From Streptomyces alanosinicus (lineage in GTDB: Bacteria > Actinomycetota > Actinomycetes > Streptomycetales > Streptomycetaceae), in contig NZ_BMVG01000003.1 in assembly GCF_014650595.1 (NCBI RefSeq), positions 434,001 through 498,000 on the forward strand: a stretch of DNA of 64,000 bases, in the 5' to 3' direction. The notes under the pieces are model-generated. The model did no database searches and was not told the origin of the DNA. It worked only from the letters and a program-made list of their open reading frames with translations. Below are positions 17,095 through 26,222 of this stretch, piece by piece (the stretch's first letter is position 1; each line of letters begins with the position of its first letter). Made by a program: the position numbers and the translations under genes.

Positions 17095-19455
17095 TCAGCG
17101 GCCGAGGGTCAGCCGGGGCTTCGGGGCGTCCGTGCGGCCGGTCTGCGGGCGCCGGCTGCCCGCCCGGTAGGGTGCCGGCCAGGCGACGCCCGGACCCTCG
17201 TAGCCCTGCTCGGCCGCCGCGTGCAGGGTCCAGTGCGGGTCGTACAGATGCGGACGGCCCAGTGCGCACAGGTCCGTACGCCCGGCGAGGATCAGGGAGT
17301 TGACGTCGTCCCACGAGGAGATCGCGCCGACGGCGATCACCGGGACGCCCGCCCGGTGCCGGACGCGGTCGGCGAACGGCGTCTGGTACGACCGCCCGAA
17401 CTCCGGCCGCTCCTCGGCCACGACCTGCCCGGTGGAGACGTCGATCGCGTCGGCCCCGTGCGCGGCGAAGGCGCGGGCGATGTCCACGGCGTCCTCGGCG
17501 CTCGTGCCGCCCTCGGCCCAGTCCGTGGCCGAGATGCGGACCGTCATGGGCCGCTCGGCCGGCCACACGGCACGGACGGCGTCGAAGACCTCCAGCGGGA
17601 ACCGCAGCCGCCGCTTGGGCGAGCCGCCGTAGGCGTCGGTGCGCCGGTTGGTGAGCGGGGAGAGGAAGCCGGAGAGCAGATAGCCGTGCGCGCAGTGCAG
17701 TTCCAGCAGATCGAAGCCGGCCCGCGCGGCCCGCCAGGCGGCGGCCGTGAACTGCTCGCGGATATCGGTGAGTTGGGCCCGGGAGAGCTGACGCGGGGTC
17801 TGGCTGCCCGGTTTGTACGGCAGCGGGGAGGCGGCGACCAGGGGCCAGTTGCCGCGGGGCAGCGGCTCGTCCATGCCCTCCCACATCAGCTTCGTGGAAC
17901 CCTTGCGGCCGGCGTGGCCGAGCTGGACGCCGATCGCGGTGCCGGGCGCCTGGGCGTGCACGAAGTCGGTGACGCGCCGCCATGCCTCGGCCTGCCGGCC
18001 GGTGTAGAGACCGGCGCAGCCGGGCGTGATGCGTCCCTCCTCGCTGACGCACACCATCTCGGTCATGACGAGCCCGGCCCCGCCGAGGGCGCGGGCGCCG
18101 AGGTGCACGAGATGGAAGTCACCGGGGACGCCGTCGGCCGCGGAGTACATGTCCATCGGCGACACCACGACCCGGTTGCGCAGGGTCAGACCGCGCAGCC
18201 GGAACGGCGTGAACATCGGCGGCGTGCCGGACGGGCAGCCGAACTCGCGCTCGACGGCCCGGGTGAAGCGGGCGTCGCGCAGCCGGAGGTTGTCATGGGT
18301 GACGCGGCGGCTGCGGGTGAGCAGATTGAAGGCGAACTGCCGTGACGGCCGGCCGAGATACAGCGGCAGGTTCTCGAACCAGTCGAGGCTGGCGCGGGCG
18401 GCCCGCTGGGTGGAGGCGACGACCGGCTTGCGCTCCTCCTCGTACGCCGTCAACGCCTGTGCCGTCGTGGGCTGTTCACTCAGACAGGCGGCGAGGGCGA
18501 GGGCGTCCTCGACGGCGAGCTTGGTGCCGGAGCCGATGGAGAAGTGGGCGGTGTGCGCGGCGTCCCCGAGGAGGACGACATTGCCGTGCGACCAGCGGTC
18601 GTTGACCACCGTACGGAAGGTCGTCCAGGCGGAGTTGTTCGAGTGCAGGGGGCGGCCGCGCAGCGCTTCCGCGAAGACCTTGGCGCAGCGTTCGACGGAC
18701 TCCTGGGGGGTGACCTCGTCGAGTCCCGCCGCCTTCCAGACCTCCTCGCGCATCTCGACGATCACGGTGGAGGCGTCGGCCGCATAGGGATAGCCGTGCA
18801 GCTGCATCACACCGTGTTCGGTCTCGGCGATCTCGAAGCGGAAGGCGTCGAAGGCGAAGTCTGCGGCGAGCCAGATGTAGCGGCAGCGGTGCTCGGTCAG
18901 CTGGGGGCGGAAGACATGGGCGTAGGCCTCGCGGATGGTGCTGCGCACACCGTCGGCGGCGATGACGAGGTCGTGGGCGGCGCAGAGGATGTCCGGCTCG
19001 GGGGCCTCGGTACGGAAGTGGATCCGCACGCCGAGGGAGCGGCAGCGCGTGTGCAGGATCTCCAGGAGGCGTTTCCTGCCGAGGGCGGCGAAGCCGTGGC
19101 CGCCGGAGCGGTGGGTGGTGCCGCGGTGCACGACGTCGATGTCGTCCCAGCGGACGAAGTGCTGTTGCAGGGCTTCGTAGACCACGGGGTCGGCGTGTTC
19201 GATGCCGCCGAGGGTCTCGTCGGAGAGGACCACCCCGAAACCGAAGGTCTCGTCCGGGGCGTTGCGTTCCCAGACCGTGACGTCCCTCGCGGGGTTCAGC
19301 CGCTTCAGCAGGGCGGCGGCGTAGAGGCCGCCGGGGCCGCCGCCGACGATCGCGATGCGTGGGGGGTGGTCTCGGTCGGACGGCGGCTGCGGGCCCGTCG
19401 TGGCTTGTCGCGCAGTTCCCCACGCCCCTTGGGTCGGCGCACCTGATGCCGGCAT
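17095..19455 (-). CDS. Fused FAD monooxygenase/FMN oxidoreductase (salicylyl-CoA 5-hydroxylase or 2-aminobenzoyl-CoA monooxygenase/reductase type)
   Basis: The 786-residue protein fuses two flavoenzymes. Residues about 33-400 form an aromatic FAD hydroxylase (RIAIVGGGPGGLYAA, then NVVLLGDAAHTAHFSIGSG). Residues about 410-760 form an old-yellow-enzyme barrel (FTPFRLRGLTLRNRVVVSPM, IGVQLGHAGRKG, ELHCAHGYLLSGFLSPLTN). This architecture is that of 2-aminobenzoyl-CoA monooxygenase/reductase and of Streptomyces salicylyl-CoA 5-hydroxylase. The substrate choice is open. The start ATG at 19455 has a very strong GGGGGAGGTGAG site. Residues about 9-21 are encoded by a streptomycete dispersed repeat read in frame. 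Confidence 0.85.
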   Translation of the reverse strand: MPASGAPTQGAWGTARQATTGPQPPSDRDHPPRIAIVGGGPGGLYAAALLKRLNPARDVTVWERNAPDETFGFGVVLSDETLGGIEHADPVVYEALQQHFVRWDDIDVVHRGTTHRSGGHGFAALGRKRLLEILHTRCRSLGVRIHFRTEAPEPDILCAAHDLVIAADGVRSTIREAYAHVFRPQLTEHRCRYIWLAADFAFDAFRFEIAETEHGVMQLHGYPYAADASTVIVEMREEVWKAAGLDEVTPQESVERCAKVFAEALRGRPLHSNNSAWTTFRTVVNDRWSHGNVVLLGDAAHTAHFSIGSGTKLAVEDALALAACLSEQPTTAQALTAYEEERKPVVASTQRAARASLDWFENLPLYLGRPSRQFAFNLLTRSRRVTHDNLRLRDARFTRAVEREFGCPSGTPPMFTPFRLRGLTLRNRVVVSPMDMYSAADGVPGDFHLVHLGARALGGAGLVMTEMVCVSEEGRITPGCAGLYTGRQAEAWRRVTDFVHAQAPGTAIGVQLGHAGRKGSTKLMWEGMDEPLPRGNWPLVAASPLPYKPGSQTPRQLSRAQLTDIREQFTAAAWRAARAGFDLLELHCAHGYLLSGFLSPLTNRRTDAYGGSPKRRLRFPLEVFDAVRAVWPAERPMTVRISATDWAEGGTSAEDAVDIARAFAAHGADAIDVSTGQVVAEERPEFGRSYQTPFADRVRHRAGVPVIAVGAISSWDDVNSLILAGRTDLCALGRPHLYDPHWTLHAAAEQGYEGPGVAWPAPYRAGSRRPQTGRTDAPKPRLTLGR
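19396..19430. repeat. Streptomycete dispersed repeat inside a coding sequence
   Basis: The minus strand reads AAGGGGCGTGGGGAACTGCG followed by CGACAAGCCACGACG. This is the common short repeat usually found between Streptomyces genes. Here it is translated near the N-terminus of the flavoprotein hydroxylase without breaking the frame. Confidence 0.6.
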
Positions 19456-19461
19456 CGAAGC

Positions 19462-20289
19462 TCACCTCCCCCGCCACTTCGGCGGGCGCTTCTCCGTGAA
19501 GGCCGCGTGGAACTCCGCGTAGTCCTCGCCGTTCATCAGCAGGGCCTGGGTCGAGGCGTCCAGTTCGACCGAGGCCGCCAGGGGCATGTCCAGTTCGGCC
19601 GTCAGCAGGGCCTTGGTCTGGGCGTGGGCCAGGGCGGGGCCGTCGGCCAGGCGGCGGGCCAGGGACGCCGCCGTCTCGTCCGCGCGGCCCTCCTGGGTCA
19701 GTTCGCTGAGCAGACCGATGCGCTCGGCCTCGGGGGCGCGGACCGGTTCGCCCAGCATGAGCAGCCGGGTGGCGTGGCCGAGGCCGACGACCCGGGGCAG
19801 CAGATAGGCCGCGCCCATGTCGCCGCCGGACAGGCCGACGCGGGTGAAGAGGAAGGCGAAGCGGGCCGTCGGGTCCGCCACCCTGAAGTCCGCCGCGAGG
19901 GCGAGGACCGCCCCCGCGCCCGCCGCCACTCCGTGCACCGCGGCGATCACCGGGAACGGGCACTCGCGGATCGCCCGTACGACCTGGCCGGTCATCCGGT
20001 TGAAGTCGAGCAGCTGGGCGGTGTCCATGGCGAGGGTGGCGCCGATGATCTCGTCGACGTCGCCGCCCGAGCAGAAGCCCCGCCCCTCCCCGGCCAGCAC
20101 CAGGGCGCGTACGGCGCGCTCCCGGGACAGCTCGGCCAGCAGATCGCGCAGGTCGGCGTAGGCGCCGAAGGTGAGCGCGTTCAGCTTCTCGGGGCGGGAG
20201 AGGGTGACGGTGGCGACCCCGTCGGCGAGCTGGACCCGCAGGTGCTCCCAGTCGAAGGTGCGGACGGCGGAGCCGGTGAAGGGACTCAT
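19462..20289 (-). CDS. Enoyl-CoA hydratase/isomerase family protein
   Basis: The 275-residue crotonase-fold protein has oxyanion-hole segments GRGFCSGGDVDEI near residue 68 and VHGVAAGAGAVLALAADFRV near 120. The catalytic-region motif is FTRVGLSGGDMGAAYLLPR near 148. It would add water across, or isomerise, a double bond in a CoA thioester during breakdown of the ring product. The ATG follows AGGAGG at ten bases. The downstream hydroxylase start lies 6 bases from its stop, so the two are an operon. Confidence 0.88.
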   Translation of the reverse strand: MSPFTGSAVRTFDWEHLRVQLADGVATVTLSRPEKLNALTFGAYADLRDLLAELSRERAVRALVLAGEGRGFCSGGDVDEIIGATLAMDTAQLLDFNRMTGQVVRAIRECPFPVIAAVHGVAAGAGAVLALAADFRVADPTARFAFLFTRVGLSGGDMGAAYLLPRVVGLGHATRLLMLGEPVRAPEAERIGLLSELTQEGRADETAASLARRLADGPALAHAQTKALLTAELDMPLAASVELDASTQALLMNGEDYAEFHAAFTEKRPPKWRGR

Positions 20290-20355
20290 GACGTGCGGCC
20301 TCCTAGGGCGGCGGTGCCGTAGGTTGCGCTGTCCCTCGAAGTTATCACCTGTTTG

Positions 20356-20375
20356 TGACTGTCGTCACGAGTGCG
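20356..20375. promoter_or_regulatory. Candidate PaaX-type operator, copy 2
   Basis: TGACTGTCGTCACGAGTGCG lies 67 bases upstream of the hydratase gene, inside the 296-base gap 20290-20585. With its flank it reads GTGAC-N4-GTCAC, a 5-bp inverted repeat. The match to 13993-14012 is 17 of 20. Nothing else in the gap looks coding. Confidence 0.55.
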
Positions 20376-20585
20376 CGACAGATGTCGGCCGGATTGGCCG
20401 AGTCAGGTCACGTGCGTCACCGGTCCTCGACAGCGCCGTAACAAGGGGCACCGGCAGGCGAGGCGGACCGTTCGCCGGGGTAGACAGCCCGGTACCGGGG
20501 CCGAAGGTCCCGGGCGAAGCCCGCCGACCGTCCCTGGGACCGGGCCCGTACCATTCCTACAGTCGAAAGCAGGACAGCCTGCTCC

Positions 20586-21041
20586 ATGAACGGACTCACC
20601 TTGCACGAACGCCCCACCGAATCGGCCTCCTGGCGCATCGCGCTCCCGCACACCGCGGCGGCGGTGCCCGTGGCCCGCGCCCTGGTGCGCACGGCCCTCG
20701 CCGAGGTGGAGCACACGGCCGACAGTGACACCGCCGAGCTGCTGACGGCGGAGCTGGTGGCCAACGCGGTGGAGCACGCCGTCGGGCGCGGCCCGATCGA
20801 GCTGGTGGTGGAGCTGTTGCCGACCGGCTGCCAGGTCGAGGTGCACGACCCGGACCCGGCGCCGCCCGGCCGGCTGGGCCGGCAGGTGATCGAGCCGCCC
20901 GACCCCTGGCAGGAGGGCGGGCGCGGGCTGCTGCTGATCCGCGCCCTCAGCTCGTCCTGCGGTCACCGCCCCACCTCGTCGGGCAAGGCGGTGTGGTTCA
21001 CACTGCCTGCGGTTCCTTCTCAGCGGCGGCGCTCGCTGTGA
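20586..21041 (+). CDS. HATPase_c-type ATP-binding protein (RsbW/anti-sigma-like)
   Basis: The 151-residue protein is a single GHKL ATPase domain of the small streptomycete regulators. The N box is AELVANAVEHAVG near residue 55, the middle is VEVHDPDP, and the glycine-rich box is GGRGLLLIRALSSSCG near 112. Members of this family are anti-sigma kinases or related partner-switch regulators; many have no known partner. No sigma factor or anti-anti-sigma gene is adjacent. Its 3' end overlaps the permease gene on the other strand by 44 bases. Confidence 0.82.
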   Translation: MNGLTLHERPTESASWRIALPHTAAAVPVARALVRTALAEVEHTADSDTAELLTAELVANAVEHAVGRGPIELVVELLPTGCQVEVHDPDPAPPGRLGRQVIEPPDPWQEGGRGLLLIRALSSSCGHRPTSSGKAVWFTLPAVPSQRRRSL

Positions 21042-22446
21042 CCTCGGGGGCCGCCGTGGCCAGCGTGGAGTGCCGGCGGCCGTAGCCGTAGTAGATCAGC
21101 AGGCCGACCGCGAGGAACACGGCGAACTGCAGCCAGGTCTGCCAGCCGGTCTCGTACATCAGGTACAGACAGAAGACGACGCCGAGCAGCGGGCCCACGG
21201 GGTACAGGGGCACCCGGAAGCTGCGGGCGAGGCCCGGTTCGCGGCGGCGCAGGGCGATGACGACGATGTTGACGACGGCCATGATGGCGAGCGTGCCGAT
21301 GGTGCACAGGTTCATCACGGCGTCGAGCGAGGCGAAGGCCGCCGGGAGGGCGAAGACGACGGCGACGATCAGGGTGCCGGCGACCGGGGTGGAGGTCTTC
21401 GGGTTCACCTTCTCGAAGACGCGCGGGATCAGGCCGTCCCGGGACATCGACATCAGGATGCGGGTCTGGCCGTACATCACCGCGAGGACGACGGAGGCGA
21501 TGGCGACGACCGCGCCGAAGGCGATCACTCCGCCGCCGACGGCCGAGCCGGTGACCTCGTTGACGACATAGGACAGGGCCGCGGGGCGGCCGGCGACCTG
21601 CTTGCCGCCGATGGCGCCGATCGCGGCCAGCGCGACCGCGCAGTACAGCAGGGTCACGATGCCCATGCAGACCATGATCGCGACCGGGATGTCCCGGCGC
21701 GGGTTCTTCGCCTCCTCGCCGGCCGTGGTGATCGCGTCGAAGCCGATGTAGGAGAAGAACGCGGCGGTGGTGCCCGCGCCGATGCCGCCGAGGCCGGCCG
21801 GCGAGAACGGGGTGAGGTTGCCGTGCTTGAAGGCGCTGTAGCCGATGGCGCAGAAGGCCAGCAGGATGACGAGCTTCACGGCGGCCATGGCGGCCGTGGC
21901 CCGCGCGCTCTCGCGCACTCCGCGCACCAGCAGCACGGAGGCCATGGCGATGACGATCACGGCGGGCAGGTTGACGATGCCGCCGTCGCCCGGACCGGCG
22001 GACAGCGCGGCCGGGAGCTGGACGCCGGTGATGCTGTGCAGCAGTTCGTTGACGTACTGGCTCCAGCCGACGGCGACGGCCGAGATGGAGATGCCGTACT
22101 CCAGCAGCAGGCACCAGCCGACCAGGAAGGCGGTGGACTCGCCGAGGCCCGCGTAGGCGAAGGAGTACGAGGAGCCGGAGACCGGGATCGCGCCGCCCAG
22201 CTCCGCGAACGAGAACGCGGTGAAGACGCAGGTGATCGCGGCGAGGATGAAGGAGACGACGACGGCGGGGCCGGCCTGGGCGACGGAGTCGGAGAGGCCG
22301 ACGAAGATTCCGGTGCCGACGATGGCGCCGACGCCGAAGCAGATGAGCTGGAAGAGGCCCATCGTGCGCTTCAGGCCGTGTCCCTCGCGGTCTGCGCCGG
22401 ACTCGGCGACCAGCAGATGCGGGGACTTGATACGGGGAGCGGGCAT
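20998..22446 (-). CDS. APC-family amino acid permease
   Basis: The 482-residue protein has about twelve to fourteen membrane helices. The APC opening segment is GLFQLICFGVGAIVGTGIFV, and FAELGGAIPVSGSSYSFAY is near residue 85. GEEAKNPRRDIPVAI is the usual loop after helix 6. The family is the cationic-amino-acid transporter branch. It lies 109 bases after the ornithine carbamoyltransferase gene on the same strand. Import of arginine or exchange for ornithine fits that context, but the substrate is inferred. No convincing ribosome site precedes the ATG. Confidence 0.85.
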   Translation of the reverse strand: MPAPRIKSPHLLVAESGADREGHGLKRTMGLFQLICFGVGAIVGTGIFVGLSDSVAQAGPAVVVSFILAAITCVFTAFSFAELGGAIPVSGSSYSFAYAGLGESTAFLVGWCLLLEYGISISAVAVGWSQYVNELLHSITGVQLPAALSAGPGDGGIVNLPAVIVIAMASVLLVRGVRESARATAAMAAVKLVILLAFCAIGYSAFKHGNLTPFSPAGLGGIGAGTTAAFFSYIGFDAITTAGEEAKNPRRDIPVAIMVCMGIVTLLYCAVALAAIGAIGGKQVAGRPAALSYVVNEVTGSAVGGGVIAFGAVVAIASVVLAVMYGQTRILMSMSRDGLIPRVFEKVNPKTSTPVAGTLIVAVVFALPAAFASLDAVMNLCTIGTLAIMAVVNIVVIALRRREPGLARSFRVPLYPVGPLLGVVFCLYLMYETGWQTWLQFAVFLAVGLLIYYGYGRRHSTLATAAPEVTASAAAEKEPQAV

Positions 22447-22555
22447 ACGGGTGGTGCTCGTTTCTGGGTGGTGCGGGCGACCGGGTGGGCCGCGGCGGCG
22501 GCACCGGGCGGGGTGGTCCCGGGCCGCCGGTCAGGATAAGGCCTGGTGGCGCGGG

Positions 22556-23584
22556 TCAGGCAACGCTGTGTGACGTACCCGCCAGAGTGGCCACGAGGAT
22601 CGCCTTGATCGTGTGCATCCGGTTCTCCGACTCGTCGAAGACGACGGAGTGCTCGGACTCGAACACCTCGTCGGTGACCTCCAGCTCGGTGAGCCCGTGC
22701 CGCTCGTGGATCTCGCGGCCGACGGCGGTGCCGAGGTCGTGGAAGGCCGGCAGACAGTGCAGGAACTTCACATCCGGGTTGCCGGTGGCGTCGAGGACGT
22801 CCATGGTCACGGCGTACGGGCCGAGCAGGGCGATGCGCTCGTCCCAGACCTCCTTCGGCTCGCCCATCGAGACCCAGACGTCGGTGGCGATGAAGTCCGC
22901 GCCGCGCACGCCCTCGCGCACATCCGCGGTGAGCGCGATCCGGGCGCCGGAAACGGTGGCGAGCTGCCGGGCCAGCGCGATGATCGTCTCGTCCGGCCAC
23001 AGCAGCCGGGGCGCGACGATCCGTACGTCCATGCCGAGCAGGGCACCGGTGACCAGGTAGGAGTTGCCCATGTTGTAGCGGGCGTCGCCGAGGTAGGCGA
23101 AGGCGACCTCGGTCAGCGGCTTGTCGGTGTGCTCGGTCATGGTGAGCACGTCGGCGAGCATCTGGGTGGGGTGCCACTCGTCGGTGAGGCCGTTGTAGAC
23201 GGGGACACCGGCGTAGGCGGCCAGCTCCTCCAGCACGCCCTGGCCGTGTCCGCGGTACTCGATGGCGTCGAACATCCGGCCGAGGACCCGGGCGGTGTCC
23301 TTCACGGACTCCTTGTGCCCGATCTGCGAGCCGGCCGGGTCGAGGTAGGTGGTGTGGGCGCCCTGGTCGGCGGCGGCGACCTCGAACGCGCAGCGGGTGC
23401 GCGTCGAGGTCTTCTCGAAGACCAGGGCGATGTTCTTGCCCTGCAGCTGCCGGGTCTCGGCCCCGGCCCGCTTGGCGGCCTTCAGCTCGGCGGCCAGCTC
23501 GACCAGGCCGCGGAACTCCTCGTCGGTGAAGTCCAGCTCCTTGAGGAAGTGGCGGCCGGCGAGGGCGGTCGGGACTGTCGCCAT
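22556..23584 (-). CDS. argF: Ornithine carbamoyltransferase
   Basis: The ATG at 23584 ([19 protein letters not shown]) follows GGAG at eight bases; a longer frame starts at 23611. The 342-residue enzyme carries the carbamoyl-phosphate motif [16 protein letters not shown] near residue 53, HPTQMLAD near 130, and [10 protein letters not shown] near 260. It interconverts ornithine plus carbamoyl phosphate with citrulline. Downstream of arginine deiminase on the same strand, it probably works in the catabolic direction (arcB role). Sequence alone does not separate the two roles. The short gap before it is unusually AT-rich. Confidence 0.88.
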   Translation of the reverse strand: MATVPTALAGRHFLKELDFTDEEFRGLVELAAELKAAKRAGAETRQLQGKNIALVFEKTSTRTRCAFEVAAADQGAHTTYLDPAGSQIGHKESVKDTARVLGRMFDAIEYRGHGQGVLEELAAYAGVPVYNGLTDEWHPTQMLADVLTMTEHTDKPLTEVAFAYLGDARYNMGNSYLVTGALLGMDVRIVAPRLLWPDETIIALARQLATVSGARIALTADVREGVRGADFIATDVWVSMGEPKEVWDERIALLGPYAVTMDVLDATGNPDVKFLHCLPAFHDLGTAVGREIHERHGLTELEVTDEVFESEHSVVFDESENRMHTIKAILVATLAGTSHSVA

Positions 23585-23674
23585 GGGGGCGCTCCAGAGG
23601 TACGGGTGCACTGACTATGGAATTCTATACGACAGTCAGCATTCTTATACAGAGGGCTGGCCCACAGGACCGCC
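23585..23674. promoter_or_regulatory. AT-rich gap with possible ArgR-type operator
   Basis: The 90 bases between arcA and argF contain, on the minus strand, GTATAAGAATG and GTATAGAATTC as near direct repeats. They also contain a CTGACT/AGTCAG inverted repeat spanning the second. Such AT-rich sequence is unusual here and suits an ArgR-like site, but the match to known boxes is loose. Confidence 0.4.
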
Positions 23675-24898
23675 TCACACCGCCTCCCGCTCCAGGGGAC
23701 AGCTCATACACCGGGGTCCGCCCCTGCCCCGGCCCAGTTCGCTGCCCGGGATCTCGATCACCTCGATGCCCTGTTTGCGCAGATGGGTGTTGGTGGTCGA
23801 GTTGCGCTCGTAGGCGACGACGACGCCCGGCTCGACGGCGAGCACATTGCAGCCGTCGTCCCACTGCTCGCGCTCCGCCGCGTGCACGTCCTGGGTGGCG
23901 GTCAGCACCCGGATCTCACCGAGGCCGAGGGCGGCGGCGATCGCGCGGTGCATGTGCTCCGGCGGATGGTCGGTGACCTTCAGCTCCCGCTCGCCGTCCC
24001 CCGGCTCGATGGTGTAGGAGCGGAGCATGCCGAGCCCGGCGTACTGGGTGAAGGTGTCGCCGTCGACCATGGTCATCACGGTGTCGAGGTGCATGAAGGC
24101 GCGCCGCTTGGGCATGTCGAGCGCGACGATCGTACGGGCCGAGCCGGCCGCGAACAGCTTGTGGGCGAGCATCTCCACGGCCTGCGGGGTGGTCCGCTCG
24201 CTCATGCCGACCAGGACGGCGCCGTTGCCGATCACCAGCACATCGCCGCCCTCGATGGTGGAGGGATGGTCGGCCTGTCCCTGGGACCAGACATGGAACG
24301 TCTCGGCACGGAACAGCGGGTGGTGGCGGTAGATCGCCTCGAAGTGGACGGTCTCGCGCTGCCGCGCGGGCAGCCGCATGGCGTTGATGGCGACCCCGTC
24401 GTAGATCCAGGCGGAGGTGTCGCGGGTGAACAGGTGGTTGGGGAGCGGGCCAAGGAGGAAGTCGTCGAGGTCCATCACATGGAAGCGGACCGAGGTCGGC
24501 TCCGGGTACGCCTCAAGGAACTCCCGCTTGGTCATGCCGCCCACGAGCGCCTCGGCCAGCTCGCGCGGGGGCAGGGCGGCGAAGGCGGCGCGCAGGTGGT
24601 CGGCGGCCAGGGGGCCGTACTCCTTCTCGTGGAAGACCCGGTCGAGGACCAGGGTGCGGGCCTCGGGCAGCTCCAGGGTCTCGGCCAGCAGGTCCCCGAA
24701 GAGGTGGACGGCGACCCCGCGGTCCCGCAGGACGTCGGCGAACCCGTCGTGCTCGGCGCGCGCCCGGCGCACCCACAGCACGTCGTCGAAGAGGAGGGCG
24801 TCCTTGTTGCTGGGAGTGAGCCTTTTGAGCTCGAGATCGGGCCGGTGCAGGATCACGCGGCGCAGCCGCCCGGCCTCGGAGTCGACGTGGTATGCCAT
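23675..24898 (-). CDS. arcA: Arginine deiminase
   Basis: The 407-residue product starts [20 protein letters not shown], a typical opening, although the frame is open much further upstream. Substrate-binding and catalytic segments are clear: [18 protein letters not shown] near residue 150, [20 protein letters not shown] near 215, and [14 protein letters not shown] near 270. The nucleophile Cys is in [15 protein letters not shown] at the end. It hydrolyses arginine to citrulline and ammonia in the cytoplasm. With the carbamoyltransferase and permease it forms most of an arginine deiminase pathway. No carbamate kinase gene is seen. Confidence 0.92.
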   Translation of the reverse strand: MAYHVDSEAGRLRRVILHRPDLELKRLTPSNKDALLFDDVLWVRRARAEHDGFADVLRDRGVAVHLFGDLLAETLELPEARTLVLDRVFHEKEYGPLAADHLRAAFAALPPRELAEALVGGMTKREFLEAYPEPTSVRFHVMDLDDFLLGPLPNHLFTRDTSAWIYDGVAINAMRLPARQRETVHFEAIYRHHPLFRAETFHVWSQGQADHPSTIEGGDVLVIGNGAVLVGMSERTTPQAVEMLAHKLFAAGSARTIVALDMPKRRAFMHLDTVMTMVDGDTFTQYAGLGMLRSYTIEPGDGERELKVTDHPPEHMHRAIAAALGLGEIRVLTATQDVHAAEREQWDDGCNVLAVEPGVVVAYERNSTTNTHLRKQGIEVIEIPGSELGRGRGGPRCMSCPLEREAV

Positions 24899-24961
24899 GC
24901 CTCCATCCTGGCCGTCACCGACCGTCTTCACCCCGCTGTCGACCGTTTCTGCTCTTTCCTG

Positions 24962-25016
24962 TTTTCGTCCCGTTGACGAGAAGTGGAGTTTCTGATTATC
25001 GTCGCAATGACGAAAA
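24962..25016. promoter_or_regulatory. Inverted repeat upstream of the SPFH gene
   Basis: TTTTCGTC (24962-24969) and GACGAAAA (25009-25016) form an 8-bp inverted repeat around an AT-rich centre, just before the SPFH gene ribosome site. It could be an operator or promoter element. No regulator is known. Confidence 0.35.
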
Positions 25017-25043
25017 ACGGGGCCGAAAAACGAGGGGGACTCC

Positions 25044-26222
25044 ATGGCCGACATCACCCGGCGCCTGGGCCTGCGCCATCTGCGCGGCGCGCCGACCGCA
25101 CACATCCGGCACCACCGCTCGGGCACGCTGGTGCACGACGGACCCGGGCTCAGCTTCTGGTTCCGGCCGCTGACGGCGGCCCTGTCCGAGGTCCCGGTCG
25201 ACGACCGCGAGCTGGCGATGACCTTCCACGCCCGGACCTCGGACTTCCAGGACGTGTCCGTACAGGCGACGGTCACCTACCGCATCGCCGACCCGGCCGT
25301 AGCCGCCGCCCGGCTGGACTTCTCCGTCGACCCGGACACCGGCGCCTGGCGCGGCACCCCGCTGGAGCAACTGGGCACCCTGCTCACCGAGACGGCCCAG
25401 CAGCACGCGCTGGACGTCCTCGCCCGTACGCCGCTGTCGGCGGCGCTGGCCGACGGCGTCACGACGGTGCGCGAGCGGGTCGCGGCCGGACTGGGCGCCG
25501 AGCCGCGGCTGCCGGCCACCGGCATCGAGGTGGTCGCCGTACGGGTGATGGCGCTCCGGCCGGAGCCGGAGGTGGAGCGGGCCCTGCGCACGCCGGCCCG
25601 GGAACAGATCCAGCAGGAGGCCGACCGGGCGACGTACGAGCGGCGGGCCGTCGCGGTCGAGCGGGAGCGGACCATCGCCGAGAACGAGCTGGCCAGCCGC
25701 ATCGAACTCGCCCGCCGCGAGGAGCAGTTGGTGGAGCAGCGGGGCACCAACACGCGCCGGGAGGCCGAGGAGCAGGCGGCGGCGGACGCGGTGCGCGCCC
25801 GCGCGGAGGCGGCCCGGTCGGTGCGGCTGGCCGAGGCGGAGGCCGAGCGGTCGGTGAAGCTCGCCGACGCCGAGGCGGCGCGCTCGCTGAAGCTCGCGGA
25901 GGCGGAGGCGGCCCGCTCACGGCAGCTCGCCGAGGCCGAGGCCGCGCGCACGGCGCTGCTGGCGGACGCCGAGGCGGCGCGGGCGGTACGGGTCGCGCGC
26001 GCGGAGGCCGAGGGCGCGCGGGAGCTGGGCGAGGCGCGGGCCGAGGCCCAGGCGGCCTGGCTGCGGGTGCACACGGAGGCCGGCGTCGACGGGGCGACGA
26101 CCCTGCGGGCGCTCACCGCCACCCGGCTCGCGGAGAACCTGCCGCGCATCGACAGCGTGACCGTCTCGCCGGACGTGCTGACCGGACTGCTCGCCAAGCT
26201 CGGTACGGGGGCGGGCGAATGA
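25044..26222 (+). CDS. SPFH/band-7-domain protein with long repeat coiled coil
   Basis: The 392-residue protein opens with a band-7 like domain of about 190 residues ([37 protein letters not shown]). A long helical region follows with about ten imperfect repeats of LAEAEAARS type between residues 255 and 340, forming a coiled coil. SPFH proteins oligomerise as scaffolds on membranes. No membrane helix is visible here, so attachment would need another means. The gene overlaps the next one as ATGA, so the two products probably act together. Function is unknown. Confidence 0.75.
   Translation: MADITRRLGLRHLRGAPTAHIRHHRSGTLVHDGPGLSFWFRPLTAALSEVPVDDRELAMTFHARTSDFQDVSVQATVTYRIADPAVAAARLDFSVDPDTGAWRGTPLEQLGTLLTETAQQHALDVLARTPLSAALADGVTTVRERVAAGLGAEPRLPATGIEVVAVRVMALRPEPEVERALRTPAREQIQQEADRATYERRAVAVERERTIAENELASRIELARREEQLVEQRGTNTRREAEEQAAADAVRARAEAARSVRLAEAEAERSVKLADAEAARSLKLAEAEAARSRQLAEAEAARTALLADAEAARAVRVARAEAEGARELGEARAEAQAAWLRVHTEAGVDGATTLRALTATRLAENLPRIDSVTVSPDVLTGLLAKLGTGAGE

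Noticed and set aside
25855..26050. Tandem DNA repeat resembling an array
   Set aside because: The periodicity comes from the LAEAEAARS protein repeats of the coiled coil, not from an independent DNA repeat or CRISPR. No CRISPR array was seen in the window.
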